Assembly: GCA_041484525.1 (NCBI GenBank)
Contig: JBGPHT010000217.1
Span: 1-10,786, forward strand
Reading direction: 5' to 3'
Length of the DNA stretch: 10,786 bases
DNA from: JBGPHT01 sp041484525
GTDB taxonomy: Bacteria; Acidobacteriota; Terriglobia; Bryobacterales; Bryobacteraceae
The notes beneath the pieces are model-generated. The model saw only the letters and a program-made list of their open reading frames with translations, was not told the DNA's origin and ran no database searches. The translations under genes were made by a program, and so were the position numbers. Positions 1-5,780 of this stretch are shown here, piece after piece; positions within the stretch are counted from its first letter, which is position 1, and the number at the start of each line of letters is the position of its first letter.

Positions 1-49
1 CAAACCCCTGGAGATCCAATGCGTGAGCCTGTGACCAAGGTTTTCAGGA

Positions 50-82
<33 letters not shown>

Positions 83-85
83 GAC

Positions 86-132
86 GAGGGGACGGTGAGT
101 AACGGATTACTCCGTTGCTCTCCGTCCTACTC
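86..132 (+). ncRNA. Group II intron domain VI (branch-point hairpin)
   Basis: Bases 86-88 pair with 130-132 and G89 pairs with T128, leaving A129 bulged as the expected branch-point adenosine. Bases 90-95 pair with 122-127, there is a T96/T121 mismatch, and 97-105 pair with 112-120 (one G-T wobble) around a six-base loop at 106-111. That loop holds TTA at 107-109, which is the miaA stop codon on the other strand. Confidence 0.82.
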
Positions 133-1123
133 TACCGGCCATCTGCGGCCCCATCAAGTCTTTGACTCTCGATAGCGCCTCCGCACGCACTTCGGGAGCC
201 TCCCCAAAGCCTCTCAACCACACCAGATTCTCTTCCTTTCGGAACCAAGTGATCTGTCGCTTGGCGTAGTTGCGCGTATTGCGCTGCGCATAGAACACGG
301 CGTCGCGCGGGCTCAGTTCACCCTTCACAAGTTGCAGCGCCTGCTTGTATCCGTGCGACTCGAACGGCTTGCAGGCGGCGGGGAACCCCAGTTCCAAAAT
401 GTGCTTCACCTCGTCCACGAGTCCCTCGTCGAACATGCGGGCGCAGCGCGCGTTGAGGCGATCATAAAGCGCATCGCGATCCGGCAGCAGGCCGAGTTTG
501 AGGGTGCGGTATCCCCGCAGCGCGTCGCGCCCCTCAGCGAATAGCTCCGAAACGGGGCGCCGCGACAGCAGGCAGACTTCGAGAGCGCGTGTGACTTTGG
601 GAACATCGTTGGGGTGAATTTTGCGGGCGGCCTCGGGGTCGAAGCGGCCGAGCAGGCGGTGGAGCGAGCCGGGGCGGCGGGCCTCGCGGGGGGCCAGGCG
701 GTCGCGCAACGTCTGGTCGCGTTCCGGCCCTTCGAACAGGCCGTCGAGCAGCGCCCGCAGATAAAAACCGGTACCCCCGGCGACTACCGGCAGTTTGCCG
801 CGGGCGGAGATTTCGGCGATGGTGTCACGGGCCAGCCGTGCATAGCCGCCGGCGGTGGACAGCTCATCCGGGTCCACAACGTCGATCAGGTGATGCGGAA
901 TGCCGCGGCGCTCGGAGGGCGGGAGCTTGGCGGTACCGATATCGAAGTACCGGTAGACCTGGAGCGAATCGCAGTTCACCACCTCGCCCCCGAATTCTTC
1001 CGCCACCAGGAGGGCGAGATCGCTCTTACCGGACCCGGTGGGACCCATCACTGCAACCAGCGGCAGTTCCGGCGCATCACAGGCAGTAGGTCCTCGGGAG
1101 GCGAAATGGCGGTGTGTCATCAT
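107..1123 (-). CDS. miaA: tRNA dimethylallyltransferase (MiaA)
   Basis: MiaA transfers a dimethylallyl group to N6 of A37 in tRNAs that read codons starting with U, the first step of ms2i6A synthesis in the cytoplasm. The family signature is complete: P-loop GPTGSGKS at residues 27-34, the conserved NCDSLQVYR block at 50-58, GGTGFYLRALLDGL at 116-129, DVPKVTRALEV around 173-183, GYKQ at 258-261 and YAKRQITWFRKE at 286-297. Start 1123 has a GGTGA seven bases upstream; a second ATG follows directly, and the roughly 20 residues before the P-loop strand are not conserved in the family. The last nine residues (330-338) and the stop are encoded by the antisense of the inserted group II intron, so the native C-terminus is lost. 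All conserved residues lie before the junction, so the enzyme probably still works. It is divergent from the TPR gene. Confidence 0.95.
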   Translation of the reverse strand: MMTHRHFASRGPTACDAPELPLVAVMGPTGSGKSDLALLVAEEFGGEVVNCDSLQVYRYFDIGTAKLPPSERRGIPHHLIDVVDPDELSTAGGYARLARDTIAEISARGKLPVVAGGTGFYLRALLDGLFEGPERDQTLRDRLAPREARRPGSLHRLLGRFDPEAARKIHPNDVPKVTRALEVCLLSRRPVSELFAEGRDALRGYRTLKLGLLPDRDALYDRLNARCARMFDEGLVDEVKHILELGFPAACKPFESHGYKQALQLVKGELSPRDAVFYAQRNTRNYAKRQITWFRKEENLVWLRGFGEAPEVRAEALSRVKDLMGPQMAGRVGRRATE

Positions 1124-1156
1124 ACAACGGTCACCACAGCTTGCGCCGGGACCTCG

Positions 1157-1170
1157 TTATACAATAAAAA
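1157..1170. promoter_or_regulatory. AT-rich promoter-like island between miaA and the TPR gene
   Basis: The 102-bp gap between the divergent starts of miaA and the TPR gene is GC-rich except for this stretch, which holds TATACAAT on the plus strand and TATAAC on the minus strand. Either could be a -10 element, but neither has a good -35 at normal spacing. The call rests on position and composition only. Confidence 0.25.
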
Positions 1171-1225
1171 GGTGATTCTCGACCCTCGCTGGGGCCCCCA
1201 CCCGGGCGGAAGAAAGTAAGGTCCA

Positions 1226-3253
1226 ATGATTCGCTCAGCCAAAGTGTTTGCATCCGTCGTCGCCATCGGGTGCGCCTGCTTCGCGCAGGGGCAGCAGCCG
1301 CCGGCGGGAACCGCCAACGCGCCGGACAAAGCCAGCGCCTATTACAACTTTGCCATGGGACGGCTGTACGAGGAACTGGCTGACAGCCAGGCCAACGACC
1401 GCGACTACGTGGCGCAGGCGATCAAGTACTTCCAGGAAGCGTTGAAAGCCGATCCGTCAGCGGACGCCATCTTCGAGGAATTGACCGACCTGTACGTCCG
1501 CGCGGGACGGCTGAGCGATGCGGTGACGCAGGCCGAGGACATCCTGAAGCAGAATCCCGACAACCTGCAGGCGCGCCGCATGCTGGGCCGGATCTACGCG
1601 CGCTCCATCCCCGATTCGGCGCGCGGCAGTATCAACGAGGCGAACCTGAGGAACGCAATCGCGCAGTTCGAGAAAGTCATCGAGAAGGACCCGAAGGATG
1701 TCGAGAGCCTGGTGATGTTGGGCCGGCTCTACAAGGTTTCGAACAAATCGCCCGAGGCGGAGAAGGCGTACGAACAGGCGCTCAAGGTGGATCCGGACAA
1801 CGAAGAGGCGCTCACCGGGCTGGCCATGGTGTATGCCGACCTGGGCGACACCAAGCGCGCCATCGAGAAGCTGAAAGCGGCTACGGACAAAGCACCCAAC
1901 GAGCGCACGCTGGCCGCGCTGGCATCCGCGTACGAGCAGATGCAGGATTTCAAGAGCGCCGCCGAAGTGCTGAAGCGCGCCATGGAAGCGGCGCCGGACA
2001 ATGGGCGGCTGGTACGCGGCCTGGCGAACGACCTGTTTCTTTCCGAGCAGTTCGATGAGGCGTTGAAAGTATACGAGCAGATCGCGAAGGAAGAGCCGCG
2101 CGACCCCGGGACGCGCCTGCGCATCGCCGAGATTTATCGGGGCAAACGGGATTTCGCAAAAGCGCAGGAAGCACTGAACCGCGCCAAGACCCTTTCCAGC
2201 GACAGCATGGACGTGCGCTACGAAGAGGTGAACCTGCTGCAGGCGCAGGGAAAGACCCCAGAGGCGATCGCGGCGCTGAAGAAGCTGGTGGACGAAACCA
2301 CCAAGAAGAGCTACACGCCGCCCGAATCGGCGAATCGCGCGATGCTGCTCGACCGGCTCGGCAGTTTGTATCTGGGCAACGAACAGTATCCGCTGGCCGT
2401 GGAAGCGTACCGTCAGATCGCGCCCCTGACCAAGGACGGTATCGCGGTGACGGTGCAGATCGTCGAAACCTATCGCGCGGCGAAGGATTTCGAGAGCGCC
2501 CAGCGTGAAGTGGAAACGGCGTTGAAGAAGAGCCAGGATGTCCGGCTGAAGATCGAACATGCCAGCGTGCTGGCCGACCGCGGAAAGATCGACGAAGCGG
2601 CCACCGAGATCAGGTCGCTGATGAATGGTGAGAACGATCTGAAGGTACTCTTCTCGCTGGCGCAGATCCTGGAGAAGGGCAAGCGCTGGAACGAAATGGC
2701 GGCAGCGCTCGACCAGGCCGAGAAGCTGGCCAAGAGCCACGAGGAGCAGGAGAGCGTTTACTTCATGCGCGGCGCCATGTACGAGCGCCAGAAGAAATTC
2801 GAGCCCGCCGAAGCCGAGTTCCGTAAGGTGCTGGCATTGAATCCGGAGAGCGCCAGCGCGCTCAACTACCTGGGCTATATGCTGGCCGATCACGACATCA
2901 AGCTGGACGAAGCCAACACGATGGTGAAGAAGGCGCTCGAACTGGACCCGGATAACGGCGCCTATCTGGATAGCCTGGCCTGGGTGTATTACCGGCAGGG
3001 CAAGTTCTCCGAAGCCCAGGGCCTGCTGGAGCACGCGCTCGAGAAAATCAAGACGGACCCGACGGTGCACGACCACCTGGGCGATGTCTATATCAAGCTC
3101 GGCAAAACAAAGGAAGCCATCACGCAGTGGCAGGCATCGCTCAATGGTTTTGAGAGCGGTTCGCAAGCCGAGGTCGACCCCGACGAGATGGCCAGCGTCA
3201 GCAGGAAGCTGGAGAACGCCCGCGTGAAGCTGGCCAAGGAAAGCCACAAGTAA
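1226..3253 (+). CDS. Exported tetratricopeptide-repeat (TPR) protein
   Basis: A 675-residue protein built almost entirely of TPR helix pairs, a protein-protein interaction scaffold. The N-terminus (MIRSAKVFASVVAIGCACFA) is a short basic stretch followed by a hydrophobic core, so it is exported. Cleavage could follow A20 or the AQG at 20-22; C16 in AIGC is an imperfect lipobox, so a lipoprotein is possible. From about residue 38 to 640 the 34-residue pattern recurs, with typical segments such as EEALTGLAMVYADLGDTKRA, ending with clear repeats around 528-640 (the NYLGYMLAD and DSLAWVYYRQGKFSEA units). The last 35 residues are polar and lack the pattern. A weak AAGG lies just before the ATG. The next plus-strand gene is 241 bases away, so an operon is not evident. 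The partner is unknown; outer-membrane biogenesis or secretion roles are common for such proteins, but nothing here shows which. Confidence 0.85.
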   Translation: MIRSAKVFASVVAIGCACFAQGQQPPAGTANAPDKASAYYNFAMGRLYEELADSQANDRDYVAQAIKYFQEALKADPSADAIFEELTDLYVRAGRLSDAVTQAEDILKQNPDNLQARRMLGRIYARSIPDSARGSINEANLRNAIAQFEKVIEKDPKDVESLVMLGRLYKVSNKSPEAEKAYEQALKVDPDNEEALTGLAMVYADLGDTKRAIEKLKAATDKAPNERTLAALASAYEQMQDFKSAAEVLKRAMEAAPDNGRLVRGLANDLFLSEQFDEALKVYEQIAKEEPRDPGTRLRIAEIYRGKRDFAKAQEALNRAKTLSSDSMDVRYEEVNLLQAQGKTPEAIAALKKLVDETTKKSYTPPESANRAMLLDRLGSLYLGNEQYPLAVEAYRQIAPLTKDGIAVTVQIVETYRAAKDFESAQREVETALKKSQDVRLKIEHASVLADRGKIDEAATEIRSLMNGENDLKVLFSLAQILEKGKRWNEMAAALDQAEKLAKSHEEQESVYFMRGAMYERQKKFEPAEAEFRKVLALNPESASALNYLGYMLADHDIKLDEANTMVKKALELDPDNGAYLDSLAWVYYRQGKFSEAQGLLEHALEKIKTDPTVHDHLGDVYIKLGKTKEAITQWQASLNGFESGSQAEVDPDEMASVSRKLENARVKLAKESHK

Positions 3254-3278
3254 GCGGCAGTAGTTCAACCCGTTCGTA

Positions 3279-3288
3279 GCGCCGGCGC
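3279..3288. repeat. 10-bp GC palindrome downstream of the TPR gene
   Basis: GCGCCGGCGC is a perfect palindrome 26 bases after the TPR stop codon. It has no loop and no following T-run, so it is not a convincing intrinsic terminator. It may be chance in GC-rich DNA. Confidence 0.3.
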
Positions 3289-3363
3289 ATCGCGAAGAAG
3301 ACTCACACATTTGCCGGATTCGGGGAATCTTGCGAGAAACAGGCCGGTTGGCCCGATATTGGC

Positions 3364-3408
3364 AAGTAACGTTAAATCCCCGTCTAACTTACTGATTATA
3401 CGTTACTT
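3364..3408. repeat. 9-bp inverted repeat AAGTAACGT ... ACGTTACTT
   Basis: AAGTAACGT at 3364-3372 is repeated inverted as ACGTTACTT at 3400-3408 with 27 bases between. It lies about 87 bases before the ATP-grasp-like gene in a locally AT-rich region. A TTGGCA (3359-3364) overlaps its left arm and could be a -35 element, though the -10 match at normal spacing is poor. It could be a two-site operator; that is inference from symmetry and position. Confidence 0.4.
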
Positions 3409-3423
3409 ACTAGCCAGGAAGCG

Positions 3424-3446
3424 GCTCAAAACCTATGGTTTTGCGC
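3424..3446. promoter_or_regulatory. Hairpin/operator-like inverted repeat upstream of the ATP-grasp-like gene
   Basis: CAAAACC (3427-3433) and GGTTTTG (3437-3443) are perfect complements around TAT, and after one T/C mismatch GC (3424-3425) pairs with GC (3445-3446). It is followed by ACTTTTATG. It could be an operator, a leader hairpin, or a weak intrinsic terminator for the TPR transcript; the AT-rich stem makes the terminator reading less likely. Confidence 0.4.
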
Positions 3447-3494
3447 ACTTTTATGTGATACTCGATGAGAGCGTAAGGTTTACAAAGCCATCAA

Positions 3495-4847
3495 ATGTCC
3501 CAGTTGGACGACGCAGTAACCAGGTATAACAAGCTGCTGGAGAGCGGTCCTTATAAGGATCTCGCATGGGCCGAAGCTCTGCACCAGCGCATGGAAAGCG
3601 GCAAGCTTTCGGCGGGTGGAAGGCTGGTGTGCCCCTTCCTGCGGCCGAATTTCATTTCCCGGCGCCAGTATGAAACGCTGGTGAAGACGGGCGAATCGCT
3701 GATCGCCGCAATCGACCGCATGGAGCAGATGGTGCTGGCCAATCCGGCCCTGCTGGCGCGGCTCGAATTGCTGCCGGCAGAGAAGATGCTGGCCGCGATC
3801 GACCCCGGTTATCAGGCGCTCGAAGTCGCCGCGCGGCTGGATTCGCACCTGTGCAACGGCAGCCTGCATTTCGTGCAGTACAACGCCGACTCCCCCACCG
3901 GCGCTGGCTATGCGGACGCGCTGGCGGAGTTGTTCTACGATGCGCCGCCGGTGAAGGAGTTTCGCAAGAAGTATACGCTGTCGCGCATCGGCAGCCGCAA
4001 GCATCTGCTGCAGGCACTGCTAAAATCGTACAAGCAGTTCGGCGGCACCAAGAAGCCGAACATCGCCATTGTAGAGTTCCGTGCGGCATACCATTCGGGC
4101 CAGAGCGAGTACGAGCTGTTCCGCGATTTCTTCCGCGACGAAGGCTATCGCGTGGAGATCGTTTCGCCCGAACAGCTCGAGTATCGCAACCGTGTGCTGC
4201 GCAAGGGTGCGTTCGAGATCGACCTGGTCTACCGGCGTCTGGGCGTGCAGGAATTCCTGATCCGCTTCGACCTGGGGCATCCGCTGGTACAGGCTTACCG
4301 CGACCGCGCGGTGTGCGTGGTGAACAGCTTCCGCTCAGAGCTGGCGCACAAGAAAGCCATGTTCGCCCTGCTGACGGACGAGGCGCTGACAGCGAAGTTC
4401 CCGGCAGTGGAGCGCAAGGCGATCCGCGAGCACGTGCCGTGGACGCGGCTGGTGGCGGCGGTGAAGACGACCTGCGGCTCCAAGACCGTCGACCTGCCCG
4501 ACTACATCGTGAAGCATCGCGAGAAGCTGGCGCTGAAGCCGAACGACGACTACAGTGACCAGCACACCTACTTCGGCTGGGAAATGGACGATGGCGAATG
4601 GGAGCGCGCGATCAAGCAGGCCATGCGCACACCCTATGTAGTGCAGGAGCGCGTGGAGCCGGTGCGCTCGATCTTCCCGCTGCTGAGTTTCGGCCACATC
4701 GAGTTCCGCGAGATGCAGGTGGACGTGCACCCGCACGCCTACCTGGGCAAAGTGCAAGGCTGTTCGAGCTGGCTCTCGACCGGCAAGACAGGCTTCTCCT
4801 CGGCGGCCGGAATCGTGCCGACGTTCATTTTGGATATGAAGGGCTGA
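3495..4847 (+). CDS. Circularly permuted ATP-grasp-like protein (putative peptide/amide ligase)
   Basis: A 450-residue soluble protein with no signal peptide or membrane segment. Several blocks resemble the circularly permuted ATP-grasp families (DUF404/DUF407 and glutathionylspermidine synthase-like): YNADSPTGAGYADAL at 129-143, EIDLVYRRL at 241-249, the HPLVQAYRDRAVCVVNSF segment at 262-279 followed by HKKAMF at 285-290, LALKPNDDYSDQ at 345-356, YVVQERV at 381-387, and a Gly/Ser-rich tail (GCSSWLSTGKTGFSSAAG) at 422-439. In ATP-grasp enzymes such Lys, Glu and Asp blocks hold ATP and Mg while an acyl phosphate is joined to an amine. The substrate is unknown. The usual partners of DUF404/DUF407 proteins (alpha-E protein, transglutaminase-like protein) are not adjacent. 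No strong ribosome site is seen; a TAAGG lies 16 bases before the ATG. The 3' end overlaps the opposing protease gene by 23 bp. Confidence 0.68.
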   Translation: MSQLDDAVTRYNKLLESGPYKDLAWAEALHQRMESGKLSAGGRLVCPFLRPNFISRRQYETLVKTGESLIAAIDRMEQMVLANPALLARLELLPAEKMLAAIDPGYQALEVAARLDSHLCNGSLHFVQYNADSPTGAGYADALAELFYDAPPVKEFRKKYTLSRIGSRKHLLQALLKSYKQFGGTKKPNIAIVEFRAAYHSGQSEYELFRDFFRDEGYRVEIVSPEQLEYRNRVLRKGAFEIDLVYRRLGVQEFLIRFDLGHPLVQAYRDRAVCVVNSFRSELAHKKAMFALLTDEALTAKFPAVERKAIREHVPWTRLVAAVKTTCGSKTVDLPDYIVKHREKLALKPNDDYSDQHTYFGWEMDDGEWERAIKQAMRTPYVVQERVEPVRSIFPLLSFGHIEFREMQVDVHPHAYLGKVQGCSSWLSTGKTGFSSAAGIVPTFILDMKG

Positions 4848-5703
4848 GGGGCTTCGCCAGCCGCACCAATCCTCGTCCGCTATCCACATAGACCGCTGAA
4901 AACCACGCCGCGGGCAACAGTCCGTCCTCCTGATTGGACAGAGGGGCCGTCTCCACCAGAACTGCCGGCGCCCGGACCACTGACAGCGCTCCCACCTGCA
5001 CCCGTCCCAGCAGACCCTGTTGGGCGGGACGTTCACCGGAATTGGTGATCGCGCGGGCGCCGGCGCGGACCTCCGACAGATGCGGGCAACGCGTGCCGCA
5101 TTGGACGATCAGGCTCGCGGCTCCGCTATCCAGCACCAGTCGCCATCGCCGGACGCCGCGCTCGATCTCGACTGGCAGCACCATCCTGCCGTAAGAGCTT
5201 TCTGCGTGGACGGCAGCTCCCAGGCGCGATGACTGGCGCGTCGCCGCCTCTCCAAACCAGATTCGCCGCCGCCGGTAGTCGATCAGGTAGGGACGCCGGG
5301 AAAGAAAGCTCTGGCCGAGCAGTCCATCCACCTTTGGGTCCAGCCGGCGAGTGGCGTCGATGGTTTGAGACAGCACCTCGATGCCATCCGCTTCGACGGG
5401 ACCCACTCGCACGCGCGTGGCACGAGCCGCCGGCACCAGATGTTCGCCGCTGATGGTTGCGAGACGCACGCGCGTATCGAAGACCAGGCCGGCGGCGTGC
5501 GCGGCTTCGGGGGAGAGGGCGCACGAGCTAGTCCCGGTATCGATCAGCATACGGAACGGCCCGCGACCGTTCATCCACACCTCAACCACTGGAAAGCCGT
5601 TAACAAGTGAAACTCGCTCGCCGGAATCGACTGCCGGGTTTCCGGCCAGCGCGGCAGTTTCGAGGCACAGCACCAACAGCGTCGAGCGTGTCCAATGACT
5701 CAT
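4825..5703 (-). CDS. Secreted retropepsin-like aspartyl protease with two D-T/S-G motifs
   Basis: A 292-residue protein starting with a signal peptide (residues 1-20, likely cut after ALA), so it acts outside the cytoplasm. Two similar halves are visible. The first has LIDTGTSS at 53-60 and a VDGLLGQSFL block at 125-134; the second has LVLDSGAAS at 189-197 and EDGLLPAAWF at 259-268. Each half therefore carries the catalytic Asp-(Thr/Ser)-Gly motif and the hydrophobic-Gly block of retropepsin-like folds, so one chain could form the two-lobed active site alone. Family: bacterial aspartyl protease of the PF13650/PF13975 type; substrate unknown. No clear Shine-Dalgarno precedes the ATG. It is divergent from the wHTH-PD40 gene 77 bp away and converges on the ATP-grasp-like gene. 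Confidence 0.82.
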   Translation of the reverse strand: MSHWTRSTLLVLCLETAALAGNPAVDSGERVSLVNGFPVVEVWMNGRGPFRMLIDTGTSSCALSPEAAHAAGLVFDTRVRLATISGEHLVPAARATRVRVGPVEADGIEVLSQTIDATRRLDPKVDGLLGQSFLSRRPYLIDYRRRRIWFGEAATRQSSRLGAAVHAESSYGRMVLPVEIERGVRRWRLVLDSGAASLIVQCGTRCPHLSEVRAGARAITNSGERPAQQGLLGRVQVGALSVVRAPAVLVETAPLSNQEDGLLPAAWFSAVYVDSGRGLVRLAKPLSPSYPK

Positions 5704-5747
5704 GCCGGCAGGCTAACGAAACCGGTGCTGGCGAGTCGTGAGGAGAG

Positions 5748-5753
5748 TATGAT
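5748..5753 (+). promoter_or_regulatory. Candidate -10 element for the wHTH-PD40 gene
   Basis: TATGAT lies 27 bases before the start codon at 5781, within the 77-bp divergent gap. No good -35 is present at 17-18 bases. Five of six bases match the sigma-70 -10 consensus. An activator-dependent promoter would fit, but that is inference. Confidence 0.28.
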
Positions 5754-5780
5754 GTTTGCGCGCAGGGGAATGAGGTTTTC

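Noticed and set aside
90..127. Strong hairpin downstream of miaA as an intrinsic terminator
   Set aside because: It is domain VI of the group II intron with a bulged branch-point A, and it has no T-run in the miaA direction.
614..1219. 201-codon frame antisense to miaA running into the intergenic gap
   Set aside because: It mirrors the miaA coding sequence; no family resemblance, and it ends just before the TPR start by chance.
1457..3310. 617-codon open frame antisense to the TPR gene
   Set aside because: It is the mirror of GC-rich, Glu/Lys/Ala-rich TPR codons; its product has no recognisable motif, and the plus-strand TPR pattern is unmistakable.
3311..3529. 72-codon frame upstream of the ATP-grasp-like gene
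   Set aside because: It needs a TTG start, has no ribosome site, overlaps the real gene start and has no recognisable features.
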